DNA of 64,000 bases. Origin: Emiliania huxleyi CCMP1516. Lineage: Eukaryota; Haptophyta; Isochrysidales; Noelaerhabdaceae. The stretch covers positions 1,119,841 to 1,183,840 of the forward strand of contig NW_005198244.1 in assembly GCF_000372725.1 (NCBI RefSeq). The letters are read 5' to 3'. Both the position numbers and the translations under genes were made by a program. Below the pieces are notes generated by a model that saw nothing but the letters and a program-made list of their open reading frames with translations, did not search any database and was not told the DNA's origin. Positions 1-9,948 of this stretch are shown in pieces (the first letter of the stretch is position 1; each line of letters starts with the position of its first letter).

Positions 1-673
1 CGCGGCGCAGTCAGTGCCGTGGCGATGCCTCCGGCTGTTTGCGGCGGGCGGCTTGCTGCTCGCTGCATGGCGAAAAACTCGTCTCGTCGCACACCAAGGG
101 CTTATGCTCTGGCGAGACGTGAGGCGCATGCGCCCAGGAGGGGAGGGGGCATGCGTAACGACACTGCTAGAGATGGCCATTGGGGGCCCAGAGACAAAAC
201 TTCTGTGATGCCATGCGTGACCTAGTAGTGTCCCCAGCTATGGGCGTGTCCAAGTTGGAGCCAGGTGTGGTGTGGACGCGAGAATAGCTCCGCCGTTCAT
301 GGAGGCAACCGATGCGAGTCGACTGGTGTGTGACACCCTTGTGTGTCGCGGTCCGTCGTGTGGTTTCGGTCGCGTATCAAGAATACTCACTCACACTCTC
401 GCCCATCTCTCCTGGAGATGCCGTGCGCGGCTCTATTTATTTTTTAAGTGCTCCAAGTCTTCCTAAGGGGTCCTCCCAAGTCCTGATCGCAATCCTGGGG
501 CCGCTCGCTCAGCTAGAGAGAGCAGTTCTGGCTTCTGCTCACAGCTGCTCACATCATCTCACACAGCTCCACATCGCACATGCAGGCGCCGATAACGTTA
601 ACGAGGGTCAAGGCACCTTGCAGCGTGATGCTTTCTCTTCTCTACTAAACCGACACAAAATGAGAGAACTACC
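1..673. other. No convincing gene at left edge
   Basis: This left-edge stretch holds only short overlapping open frames without recognisable motifs. It may be the 3' flank of the minus-strand Myb-like gene plus unrelated intergenic DNA. I see no RNA gene or repeat I can defend. Confidence 0.4.
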
Positions 674-1117
674 TCAATCTGCGTCAAGGACATCATCGCT
701 CGCTGCATTCTCCGCGCAGCGCTCGCCGTCTCTGCGCGCAGCTGCTGCTTTGATGGCAGCACGCTGGGCGGCACCGGCCGCCTTCTCCGCTGCGGATTTG
801 GCAACCTTGCGCTTGCCCGTCGGTGCATTTCTCGCCCTCGGTGCGCCCAGGCGCCGCTTGCCGCTGCGCGACTTGGTTGGGCGTTGCGCCTGGTCGCTGG
901 CTGCAGCTGGTCCGCTCACAGCGAGCCACTCTCCGTACTGACTGCTCTCACTGTGCACTCCGTGGCCCGTCTTGAGCCGCTGGTGGCGCTTTTTGACAGA
1001 CGCGTACGTGCGGCCGAGGGCGCGTGCCACCTCATCGAACCCGCGCCCTTCAAACAGCCGCAACCGCAGGATCGTTGCGTCCTCCTCCGCCGTGAAGCAG
1101 TGATTTCGCCGCGCCAT
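674..1117 (-). CDS. Small Myb/SANT-like DNA-binding protein
   Basis: The 147-residue product starts with a Myb/SANT-like three-helix region (FTAEEDATILRL, then GFDEVARALGRT, then SVKKRHQRL) within about the first 45 residues. This pattern is typical of single-repeat Myb or trihelix-type DNA binding, so a nuclear DNA-binding role is inferred. The rest is a K/R/A-rich tail (residues about 75-147) that looks disordered and could hold a nuclear localisation signal. I chose the ATG at 1117. The same frame stays open upstream to about 1297 and includes a FCPRC Cys pair, so a further 5' exon is possible. Stop is TGA at 674. No operon-like context. The target is unknown. Confidence 0.55.
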   Translation of the reverse strand: MARRNHCFTAEEDATILRLRLFEGRGFDEVARALGRTYASVKKRHQRLKTGHGVHSESSQYGEWLAVSGPAAASDQAQRPTKSRSGKRRLGAPRARNAPTGKRKVAKSAAEKAAGAAQRAAIKAAAARRDGERCAENAASDDVLDAD

Positions 1118-1820
1118 GTCCGACTCGCCGCGTGTCGCCGCTGATGCCACCGGCGACTGAGGATCGAGGCCCTGCGACGCAGGCGGCAGGGGGCGGGGCG
1201 GCAATTGAGCGCCAGCGCCAACGCCAGGAGGTGCTCCCCGCTGGGACTGCTTCACGATGCAGCGCGGGCAAAACCATTCGCCGCGGCCGATGAGCACCGG
1301 ACGCGAGGGTCGGTCGTCGGCTCCTAACTCTACTTTAACTAGCTTTGTATTGTCGCGGTGCGTACGAGCTCACTAGCTAGAGCTCACACTAGAGGCCGTC
1401 ATCGCATTCGCCTTCCTGGTACCCGCGCTGGCTTCTGACTGTCGTTCCTGTCTCTCCCTTCTCGACTGTCTGTTCTTGTGTGTCTTGGATTTGTGTTTTT
1501 CTGTGAACAGCGCCTTGGGTCCGTGGTTGTGTTTTTCTTTTTGTGTGAACAGCGCCTCTTCTCCTAATAAGGTTCACACTCACTCATCGACACCCCCACA
1601 ACTAGGAAATCAACTACTGTGTACTGAGAACTCCATCTTCTGAGTTCTGTGAGTGGGCCCGAGACCCGCGGAGAGCGATACGCCATGTGCATGTCCGCCT
1701 TGCGTTGTTTCATAACATTAAATCACTCACCGGGTTTGCAGCGCGGCTCAGAACTGCGCACGCACTACTGTGCAAACTGAGCAAACGAGGGCCATTCAAA
1801 CAGACGCAAGTAACATTCAC
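1118..1820. other. Intergenic, nothing recognised
   Basis: About 700 bases between two minus-strand genes. It contains T/C-rich and TGTGTTTTTC-like simple sequence near 1480-1560, and no frame with a recognisable domain. Confidence 0.4.
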
Positions 1821-3467
1821 TTATCCGATTGCCCAGCTTTCATCACTGATGTCCCTCGCTACGATCGTCTCCATCTGCTCAGGATTCGCCATAGCTATTT
1901 CTTCACTGATCGTGCTGCAACCGTTCTGCATGAGGCACAACGGCGCATCAGCGACACGGTCTGGTCCTGTTAGTATCATCCACTTGTACTCACGCGCATG
2001 CAAAGGTGGAGGCTTTCGCGGAATCAGCGTTTTCAGTACTGAGCCGTCTGGCTGCTTCTTCGTTGAGCTCGCGGATGCAGTACCCGTCGTCCAAAGGAAG
2101 TGTCTATATGTCCAGACGGCGGAGGCGGCGCCACCTGGCACGATCATTTTATTGGCGTGGTGCTGCATGAGCGCCTTTGGCAGCCCTGTCCACTTGGGGT
2201 CGAGCGCATTGCCTTTGGGACCAACATGCTCGCGCTTGAAGCTGGGGAAGTACACGTCGAGCTCGGGCTCGTCGGGCCGGTTCGTCTCCGTGATCACAAA
2301 GCGCACCCCAAACGGCGCCATCTCGAGGTCTTTATTGTCAAAGGCCTTGCTCATGTATGCTGCCGCCCTGCGCTGCATCTCGTCGCGATCCTCCTTGACG
2401 AGCACCTTCTGCTGCTGCCGCGTCACGTGCGTCTTGCCTAGGAATCCATGCAGATTCGCGTACAAGCCGTACAGGCATCGCGCACGGCGGTTGATGTCCT
2501 CCCACGTGTACCCACTGTTGGCCATCATGTCAAAGTGCACGGCCTTGTACATGACGGGCCAGCAGACGAAGCACGCATGTCCCTGGGATCCCTTGGTCGG
2601 CCCAATCTGTGAACGCCACACCGAGCCCTCGTCGCACCGGCGCATGTCGGCGATCGACTCTGCGATGCGCGTCGTCGCCGTCATCTCGGCGAAGCGCGCA
2701 TTGACCCGCTGACACGCCGCGCTCTGCTCGGTGATGCCCAGGTCCTCCTCGGCGATGTGCTCCGGATCGGCGAGCTTGCGGATGGTCCGTCTACCAAAGG
2801 CGACGGTGCGCCCACCGTTGACGCCGATGCACGTGTCGAAGTCGCGCTGGAAGCAGGGATCGAGGCCGTCTGGGCAGTTGACCGATCGGTGGTACTCTTC
2901 GGCGACCATGTCGAGCCACTTGACCCATTCGTCGTAGTGCTTCACCAACCGGGTGCCAGGAAGAGCAGTTGCCTTGAGCCTGTTGACAAAGGCCACTTGG
3001 GCTGTCGGGTTCTCCATGATCCGGGTGTCGTTGCCGCCACTCAAGTACTCCTCGGGGCACCGCCACTTGCGCAGGTCCTGCAGCAACGGCGGCAGGGAGC
3101 TGTCTAACGCGGGTGCTGATGCTGCAGCCGCGGCCGCGTCCGCGTACTGCTTCGAGCACACCCTTTTACATGCCGGCTGATAGTCTTCTTCGGCCGACGA
3201 CGACGAGGCGCCCCGCTTCTTGGCCAAGCGCCGCCCCGCTCCGTCTTCCATGAGGCAGCAGCTCACGAGCTCTTCCTGGATGCCCGGAGGCGCGGGCACA
3301 CTGTGCTTCCCCGCGAGGAGCATGGTCGCTCCACCGAAGGCGCCGAGGAGGAGTACCGTCGTGGCAACATCTCGGAGAATGATGCAGAGGACGCCTCGCG
3401 TCGTCGACGCCGTCCTTGTGCGGGACGGCGCCGCGCTGCTGGGAAGGGCCTCGTACTCTTGCGTCAT
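1821..3467 (-). CDS. Orphan single-pass membrane protein, 548 aa
   Basis: This is one continuous frame with no intron needed. I start it at the ATG at 3467 (MTQEYEALPSS); the frame is open upstream but reads as unstructured basic sequence. Residues about 21-45 form a hydrophobic segment (VATTVLLLGAFGGATMLLAG), which suggests a signal anchor with a short N-terminal tail. After it come a basic stretch (AKKRGASSSSAEEDYQ), an Ala run, and a roughly 400-residue globular region rich in W, C and charged residues that resembles no family I know. It includes a Cys/His-containing stretch (HACFVCWPVMYKAVHF). The compact W/Y/C content argues for a real folded protein. A membrane location is inferred and the function is unknown. 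Confidence 0.6.
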   Translation of the reverse strand: MTQEYEALPSSAAPSRTRTASTTRGVLCIILRDVATTVLLLGAFGGATMLLAGKHSVPAPPGIQEELVSCCLMEDGAGRRLAKKRGASSSSAEEDYQPACKRVCSKQYADAAAAAASAPALDSSLPPLLQDLRKWRCPEEYLSGGNDTRIMENPTAQVAFVNRLKATALPGTRLVKHYDEWVKWLDMVAEEYHRSVNCPDGLDPCFQRDFDTCIGVNGGRTVAFGRRTIRKLADPEHIAEEDLGITEQSAACQRVNARFAEMTATTRIAESIADMRRCDEGSVWRSQIGPTKGSQGHACFVCWPVMYKAVHFDMMANSGYTWEDINRRARCLYGLYANLHGFLGKTHVTRQQQKVLVKEDRDEMQRRAAAYMSKAFDNKDLEMAPFGVRFVITETNRPDEPELDVYFPSFKREHVGPKGNALDPKWTGLPKALMQHHANKMIVPGGAASAVWTYRHFLWTTGTASASSTKKQPDGSVLKTLIPRKPPPLHAREYKWMILTGPDRVADAPLCLMQNGCSTISEEIAMANPEQMETIVARDISDESWAIG

Positions 3468-4654
3468 TGGTGTTCCGTCAGTCCGAAGGAATGAGAAATT
3501 GCGCTTTTTTTCTGTCCGTGTTCTTGCTCTATCCGCCCCTTTTATTTTCCGTTGCTGTGCGAAACCCGAATCCCCAAACGTCCTCCGAACGTCCCCCCTC
3601 GCCGCACAACCTCGAAACGCCCGAGGAGACTTTCGTACCAACACCCCGACAACATACACGCATATGCGATATGGAGAGAGTTCCGACTCCGGCTCCGGCT
3701 GGTAGTCGACAAGCTGCCGAGCGCAAATCACTCTGTGTGACACATTTCTTGTTGGCTTCTAAAAATCTCTCTCTCGCATATGAACGCACTCATGGTCATG
3801 CGAGGAGAGGAGATTTTTAGCAATACCAAACAACTCTAACACTCACTTGTTGTTTGTCATGCGTGTCTGGGCTAGCGAGGGGCGTCACGCCGTCCGTGGG
3901 TTGCATCCACCGACACGAGTATCTGTCGGGCGCGACTACTCACGGAACGCTGCGGAGTTGGCGCGACCGGATGTCTAGCCACAGTCGAACTTGGGTAGCG
4001 GGTCGTATTCACGACGGCACAGTGGCTGTGAGAGGCTGCTCATCCAGTCATGCCAAGGCGAGTCCGTTGAGGCAGCTCTGCAACACAAAGACATCGTGAC
4101 AGCCCGCAGTCGGGCGAGCCACTGGAAACTGCCTCAATATCCCGGTCAATCTCGAAGAGCCATCTTGAAATGGGATCTCCAAAGTGGGCGAATCTCAGCG
4201 TGGCCCCTTGGAGTGCAGGCATGTGCATGTTTGTAGGACCTAGCCGCATAGCACCCCTGCGCGCTGCGGGTGGTGGCAAGCTGGCACGTGTGGTGGAGAG
4301 GGCGCCACATATGACGTCGGGGGCTGTGCCCTGACTGATCTGAGTGGTGCCCTGTCTCTCGTGTCTGATTGTGCTGGGTGAGGGGGAGCGCAGCGCTTGT
4401 CCGGAGAGACACTCCCCTGTGGGAGTAGCCCTCCCAAGGGAGGCAGCTGATAGCAGACCCAACGCGCGCGATGTGTGACGACTCCTCTTGGGTTGCGCTT
4501 GGAAATTGTCACATACCTAGCTTATGTTCTTCTGTCTGTGAAAACCAAAGAGAGCTAAGATTGTTCCGCGAAACTTTCCTATTTGAAACCGTCCTCCCCC
4601 CGGGGCCCGCCGGCCTTTTTGTCTCGCGCCAGAAAAACGGCCCTTCATACACCC
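3468..4654. other. Intergenic with hairpin and dispersed repeat
   Basis: No gene is recognised. Positions 3760-3779 and about 3798-3820 form an imperfect hairpin (TAAAAATCTCTCTCTCGCAT and its near complement). Positions about 3814-3845 are a reverse copy of a sequence also found at 60022-60068. The rest (3850-4650) holds only unremarkable open frames. Confidence 0.5.
3760..3845. repeat. Hairpin plus dispersed repeat, partner at 60 kb
   Basis: The arms TAAAAATCTCTCTCTCGCAT and its near reverse complement are separated by about 18 bases. The adjoining segment (reverse strand GTGAGTGTTAGAGTTGTTTG, then GTATTGCTAAAAATC) recurs almost unchanged at 60022-60068 on the plus strand. A second part of the 60-kb sequence recurs at 5428-5470. 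This is the pattern of fragments of one dispersed element. Confidence 0.5.
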
Positions 4655-5194
4655 ATGCCTTCGACGACATCTTCCCGCTGGATGGTGACGCTGCCGGCCG
4701 GCAGTGTCGCGACGGCGGGCGACGCACTGGCTCTGCGCGACGGCGCTCTGCAGGTTGCCGGCATCAATCGTGCGGCATACAGGTTCTCCGCGGACGGCAG
4801 CTTGACCCTCGTGGTCGGCTTTGCAAAGCCGATCACCCGGCGGGAGGAGGCCGCCACCTACCTGCCAGCATTCGTCGGCCAGTGGCGCGGGCTCGGCCCC
4901 GGGGACCACACGTGGAAGACCGTCGAGGAATGGGGCACCGACGCTAAAGCCCAGAGAGCCACCCAGACGGGCAAGAGGCGTGCAGAGCGCGAGCTGGAGG
5001 AGGCAGCGGCCAGGGACCGCGCCGCCCGTGGTGGTGTGTGCATGCCACACGTACTCCTGGCTGCTGCCATCGCCCAGTCCCAGCCTCAGCAGTCCTTCCC
5101 GGCCGCGCTCGCGCCGCGGCCGCCCGTTCGCCCAGGCTGCAGCATCACCTTTGGAACACTGAGGCTGCCACACAATAGGCTGCCACACTACTGA
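4655..5194 (+). CDS. Small orphan protein, about 180 aa
   Basis: The frame is open from 4583. I take the ATG at 4655 (MPSTTSSRWMV) because sequence before it looks untranslated. The first 80 residues look folded (alternating hydrophobic residues, VGFAKPITRREEA, then FVGQWRGLGPGDHTWKTVEEWG). A Lys/Arg/Glu-rich, probably helical stretch follows (residues about 100-125), then a low-complexity A/P/Q tail. The tail may be wrongly read if an intron starts near 5028. No family recognised. Just beyond the stop, a GCTGCCACACAATA-type motif is repeated (5157-5212). Confidence 0.4.
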   Translation: MPSTTSSRWMVTLPAGSVATAGDALALRDGALQVAGINRAAYRFSADGSLTLVVGFAKPITRREEAATYLPAFVGQWRGLGPGDHTWKTVEEWGTDAKAQRATQTGKRRAERELEEAAARDRAARGGVCMPHVLLAAAIAQSQPQQSFPAALAPRPPVRPGCSITFGTLRLPHNRLPHY

Positions 5195-5212
5195 GGCTGC
5201 CACACAATACAT
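5157..5212. repeat. Short tandem repeat CTGAGGCTGCCACACAATA
   Basis: ACTGAGGCTGCCACACAATA occurs twice, with a partial copy between, across the stop codon of the preceding frame. This is a minor minisatellite. Confidence 0.7.
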
Positions 5213-5704
5213 AACTAACTCAGGGCCACATCCTCCCTGTCGCCCCCCCCAAGCACACACGGTGCCAAGGACACAAACAAGGGCAGAACAACACAACAGA
5301 CGACAGGAAGTAACATGTGAGACTAGAGCAGGCTTGCTCCGTCTCTAGGTCTAGCAATCTCGTCGCCGGCCGCAAGGTATGGACGAGACCGTGTGCGGGG
5401 TCTTGTGAGGTGTCTATGGACGCCCTCTCACAGGCTAGCGGCCTACTGCTAGCCCTAACTCGCACTCATGGGTGACGATAATTCATTGTATGAGTGTATG
5501 CGAGCAGAGGTGGCATTGACATGGGAGGCGTGCGACCGCAGCGCGCCCGTCGTGAGGTCGACGGGGCGCGCGTGTCAGCGAGAGAGTTGCGGGCGGAGCC
5601 ATACATGTAGTACTTTTCGAAGACGAGCCCCGCGCAACGGTTGCAAATTAAATAAAAGAAAATCCCCGGCCACGCTCCGTCCAGACATAAGATACACACA
5701 CACT
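5195..5704. other. Intergenic, upstream of oxygenase gene
   Basis: No gene. Positions 5428-5470 (CTAGCGGCCTACTGCTAGCC, then an ACTCGCACTCATGG-type motif) resemble 60077-60150. AT-rich bases at about 5645-5705 (AAATTAAATAAAAGAAAATC) directly precede the oxygenase ATG and may be its 5' leader or promoter. Confidence 0.4.
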
Positions 5705-7510
5705 ATGACGCCCGAGACCCTCGACGCAGCCTGGCGCGCTGCCTGGTCAGACTTTCTCTCCAACCGCGTGCTGCTCGCGGAGCGGCGGGCGACTCCTCTC
5801 GTCCGGGAGCACCTGCCCGCTGCTCTCGACGCCGCACAATCCTCCGACGATGCGATGCTCGCAGACCGGCTTGTAACGCTCGCAGACCTCGCTCACATTG
5901 CGGGTGCCTGCGGCAACGACGCGGCCCTCCTCCGCCAGTCGATCGCCGCTTACGACGCGCACCTCCGCCTCAGCCCGTCCAACACCAGCGCGATGCGAAT
6001 GCGCGCTGAGACGCTGCTGAGGAGTCGCGACCTGTCGGGCGCGTTCCAAGCGTTCCGCGCGCTCTACGATGCCTCTCTCGCTGCCTCGTCCGAGGTCGCG
6101 CCCTTTCAGCTCCTCCACGATGCAGAGGTTGCAGAGGACGCCGTGCGGCTCGGCGCTGACCCCACCGCCCTCGCGACTGCGGCAGCGTGGCGCGACCTCG
6201 CGGCGCAGCTGGGCGCGGGCGACGAGGAGGCGGCGACGCGCCGCGTGGCGGTCTCGTCGCTCAGCGCCTCGCAGCGCGCGCTGCTCGGCTCGCACGGCTG
6301 GCCGTTGCCCTCGCCGCCGCCAGCGAGCGAGGCGCCGCCCGAGCGGGCGCTTCGGCAGAGCATCGACTGGGGCGGCGCTGTGGCCGAGTACAGCGCGAAG
6401 CGGTGCGTCGTGCTGGACGACCTCCTCTCGCCCGCGGCCTTGCACGCCCTCCAGGCCTACACGCGCCACGGCGCGCACTTCCGGACGCTGCGGCGAGGCC
6501 TCTTCGGCCGCCTCCGCCCTCCGGTTCTGATCCGTGACGGCGACCTCGTGCTTGGGTAGGCGCGGCTACCTGGGCTGCTTCCCTGCCGACGGGATGACGC
6601 ACCCGCTGGTGCAGTCCCTGGCCGCAGAGCTGGCGGCGGCGGCGCCCTCCATCTTTGGCCCCCACCCCCTCGCTCTCTGGCGCGCCCCTCCTCTCCAGCC
6701 GATTGCGGCCGACGGCGCCCTGGAGGCTTCTCGGGAGCCTCGATGGAGGGTCTTCAAGTAGGTGGATCTTCAAGTACGACTCCGCGGTCAACCCGTCCGG
6801 CGACGAGAGCAGCCGCGGCCGGGCGCCGGTGGGGCGGCGCTTCACGCGCGGCGTCTGTGAGCAGGCATCGGAATACATGCCGACCCGGCGGCGGTCAGCA
6901 TCAGCTGCCGTGGGGTGCCGGAGGGTGAACGAGGGCCCGCCCAGTCGACCCTGCTCGCTGTGAGCAGGTCAACATCAACCTCTGGCTCACCGACGACGAT
7001 GCGCACCACGAGGGCGAGATCTAGTCGAGATGAGCCGAGATGAGCCGAGATGAGCCGAGATGAGCCGAGATGTGGTTCACCGGCGACGAGGTGCTGGGCG
7101 CCCACGCCCAGCAGGCCCGCTGCCGGCCTGCTCTCGCGGCGGGGTGTCGTGACGGCCGCGTCGCCCCTCTACCTGCAGGCGGGGGCCTCGCCATCTACGA
7201 GCACGTGCCGCCGCTCGAGCAGCCGACGCAGAACGTCAACCGCGAGTACGAGAGCCGCGCCGCCGAGGCCGCGCTGCGGGAGACGCTCCTACGGGCCGGC
7301 CGCGTTACCCGCGTCGAGTACAGGTGCAACCGCGCCGCGATCTTTGTGTCGGACCAGTACCACGAGAGCCTGCCCTTCTCGTTTGCGCGGGGCTACGCGC
7401 AGAGGAGGGCCAACCTCACCCTCCTTTTCGGGGACCGGTGGAGCAGCGAGGTTGTCGCGGCGGGGGCGGAGCAGGGCGGCACGGGAGGAGGCTGGGACTT
7501 GTTCGATTAA
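5705..7510 (+). CDS. TPR-like / 2OG-Fe(II) oxygenase, multi-exon
   Basis: The N-terminal part (5705 to about 6350) is Ala/Leu-rich helical sequence of TPR type (LRLSPSNTSAMRMRAETLL). The C-terminal part matches the 2-oxoglutarate/Fe(II)-dependent oxygenase fold seen in TPR-containing prolyl-hydroxylase-like proteins: CVVLDDLLSPAALHAL, RGYLGCFPADGM, FKYDSAVNP, VNINLWLTDDDAHHEG, GGLAIYEHVPP and finally NRAAIFVSDQYHE with YAQRRANLTLLFGDR. The His of DQYHES and the Asp/His stretch of TDDDAHH are candidate iron ligands. The exons are separated by short introns: the last begins at about 7180 after CTGCAG, and an earlier one at about 6968 after GAGCAG. Near 6556 the frame shifts by an amount no ordinary intron explains, so either a sequence error or a damaged allele is possible. 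The substrate is unknown. Confidence 0.7.
7027..7072. repeat. 10-bp tandem repeat GAGATGAGCC in intron
   Basis: GAGATGAGCC is repeated about 4.5 times inside a probable intron of the 2OG oxygenase gene. Confidence 0.85.
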
Positions 7511-7592
7511 TGACGCAGTTTGTGTGACCGGGGGGACGCCCGGGATATAAAATCTGCCTGCGGACCGACCAGAGAGCAGAGTCAAACACACG

Positions 7593-8942
7593 CCGGCACC
7601 AACTTGATTCGTAGATGCGCGTCTCCCCCTCCCCCTATGTGCCGCCACCCCCCTCCAATCCGTAATTCCGTAAAATCGCGCGAAAAGCGCCCTAATCGAG
7701 CTGGAGAGCGGCCCCCAGCCGCGTGGGAGCGTGCCCCAGCTAGCAGGAGGCGTTAGACGTACTTTTCGGCGTGAACTAAGGCCTTCGGCGACGTCCGTTC
7801 CCTTGGACACGTCGACACATGGCACCGACGCAGCTCAGCATTGTGCTGGAGGGTCTGCTCAACGAACTCGGGACAGCCGACCTCAGTACGCTCGAGGCCA
7901 TGCTCAAGCACGATACAGGCGCAGTGCTCGACGCGATCCGAAGCACCGCTGCAGCCGCAGAGGCTGGTGCGGCGGTTTATGCCAGCTCGGCCACGAGCAA
8001 TGTTGTTGTGTGCCCAAGCAGCACTGCCACCGCTGGCGTAATCTCTGGTCAGCACAACGGCAGCATCTCCCGCACTCTCGTCAGCACAGACGCGCAAACC
8101 ACACTAAAGGCTCGGACATCCATGCAGCCGCGAGTGGTGCGAGTGCTGAGGTGCTGCTCCGGCAGGAGTTGGAAGAGAAGTTGCGGTCACAGACCAAGGA
8201 GCTCGCTTCTGAGCAGCGCTCTGCGAGCGCTGTGAAGAAGGCGCTCGCATCGGCGCGGGCTGAGCTTGCTGCGGCACAAGAGCGTAGGCGTTCCGACCGC
8301 GACAACCTGAGGACAGCGCAGCAGGCTGCTAAACGCGACATCAAAGCGGCCGAGCGGATGGCCGACGAGGTAACACACGCAGCTCGAGCTGATTTTGAGT
8401 GGCGTATTGGCGAGATGCGGGCCAAGATGCAGGCCGAGCTGCGCGAGCAGCTCGACGCGCTGCAGATTTCGATGGAGGCAGAGGCGAGGCGCGCTGATGC
8501 CGCAGAGGCGGAGAGGTCATACAAGGCTGTACGACAAGATGGAGGGGATTATATGCGCACGCGACAGAGGTTGATAGTCGCACTCGCAGGGGCGCAGCGC
8601 AAGCGCGAATATAGTGAGTGTTAAGAGATATACGTAGCGTTACAGTCCCACGGTCGTCGCCCTCCCACTGTGTGCGCCGCCCGCGCGGACCCCGGAGAGC
8701 TGCTGCGCGTGCACAGACACTCAGACAGCGTTGCGCGAGCATTGGAGAGGCCAGCCTCCGGCTTCTCAGCGTGTCGCGAGTGCTGTGTCTCTGCCTGCCT
8801 TGTAGCTGGGTGCGGCGGGGGAGTCTCTCGAGGTTTTTTGTTACACGATTTACGGACTTACGGATTTACGGATCCACCCCCCTCCCTCCCCGTCCCGCGG
8901 TCCGGCCGTGAGACGCGCATCTACGAATCAAGTTGGTGCCGG
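7593..8942 (+). mobile_element. 1.35-kb element with 33-bp perfect TIRs and 3-bp TSD
   Basis: Positions 7593-7625 and 8910-8942 are exact reverse complements over 33 bases (starting CCGGCACCAACTTGATTCGT). The similarity continues imperfectly inward: a CCGTAATTCCGTAAAATCG-like stretch at about 7660 matches, inverted, the TTACGG-rich stretch at about 8842-8873. The same trinucleotide ACG flanks both ends (7590-7592 and 8943-8945), consistent with a 3-bp target-site duplication. The interior carries one coiled-coil gene and no recognisable transposase, so it is either non-autonomous or of an unfamiliar family. Confidence 0.75.
7819..8624 (+). CDS. Coiled-coil protein inside the TIR element
   Basis: The gene starts at the ATG at 7819 (MAPTQLSIVLEGLLNELG). 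About 95 residues of Ala/Ser/Thr-rich sequence are followed by a strong coiled coil, LRQELEEKLRSQTKELASEQ through MQAELREQLDALQISMEAEA, with clear heptad spacing. The N-terminal portion and the coiled coil lie in different frames, meeting near 8100-8125, so a short intron, a sequence error or a damaged copy must separate them. The gene sits wholly within the terminal inverted repeats and should be cargo of that element. No catalytic motif is visible. It could help assemble a transposition complex, but that is a guess. Confidence 0.5.
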
Positions 8943-9948
8943 ACGGTACGATGATCGATGTTGACGAAAGAACCTGCCACACAAACACACGTACACACGA
9001 AACACCGCATAATTATGTGCAGCTTGCAGAGGCCACATGGCTTGGTCTGCACGTACTTTTCCGGCAAACAAAAAGGAAAAGAGAGGGTCCCCAGCACTTT
9101 GGTCTTTGCGTTTCCGGAAATTTCCAGGCGAAAACAGTAAACGCGAGAGGGTGTTTGGTGCTCTCTCCATTCTGATTTCTGTTTCTCTCTCGCGCGAGAG
9201 AGTTTCCCTCTCTGAGTCTGAGAGCTGGTCGGGGCAAAATCTGAGGCAACGTTGAGGATGAATCGGCAAACTACCCGAGCATTTTCCAGGTATTCCAGGT
9301 ATACCCGCAAAAACCAAAATACCCGTATGCTGCCGATTTCGTGCTGACTGATTTTGGCCCCAACACAGCCTCAGATAGGCAAACACAAACAACATTGCTA
9401 AAAAACACGCAGATAGGTACTCGCTCGGCCCAGACAAAAATTGACGATCTATGGAGTTTTCCCGGGGAAATAGAGAGGAAAAGAGAGGGGAAAAGAAAAA
9501 AGGCCGGGGTGCAAGAGGAAAAGTACGTGCAGGCCAAGCCATGCCCATGGGCGGGGGCGGGGGCGACTTGCAGATCCTTTTCAAGCATCTTTTTAACCCA
9601 TCGTCCCTTAAAAAATGCTTTATCCTTTTATCCTTTTACATACATTAGAAAGGTGAAGAACAGCCAGGCTCGGACTGGACACCAAGAGAGAGAGAGCTAA
9701 AAGTACGTACGTACGACACCAACGCGGTGGACGCCGGACAGATGAATAAAGAGCAAAATCCTGGGAACCCGCGCCTCTAGGAATCCTTCGCGATCAGAGC
9801 GCGCCGGTGCGGGAGAGTGACCGAGCGGCGCCGGCCCCGGCCGTCAGGGTCAGGGTCTCCACTTGTACGAGCAGGATTTTGGAAGGACGATCCGGGGCTC
9901 GCTGACCTCGTGACGCCAGTGGGCGGGAGACTGCGGATTTCGAGCACT
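8943..9948. other. AT-richer intergenic DNA with inverted repeat
   Basis: No gene recognised. The segment is lower in GC than its surroundings and is dominated by the inverted-repeat element at 9036-9543. Positions 9697-9712 carry an ACGTACGTACG-type run. Confidence 0.5.
9036..9543. mobile_element. 508-bp MITE-like inverted-repeat element
   Basis: Positions 9036-9062 and 9517-9543 are 27-base inverted repeats with one mismatch (start CATGGCTTGGTCTGCACGTA). The interior is AT-richer than the flanks and has no coding frame with recognisable content. A palindromic run TCTCTCGCGCGAGAGA lies at about 9184-9200. I could not define a target-site duplication, so the true ends may lie slightly outside. 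Confidence 0.55.

Noticed and set aside
312-941. 209-aa plus frame at the left edge
   Set aside because: It overlaps the Myb-like minus gene and has no protein-like content.
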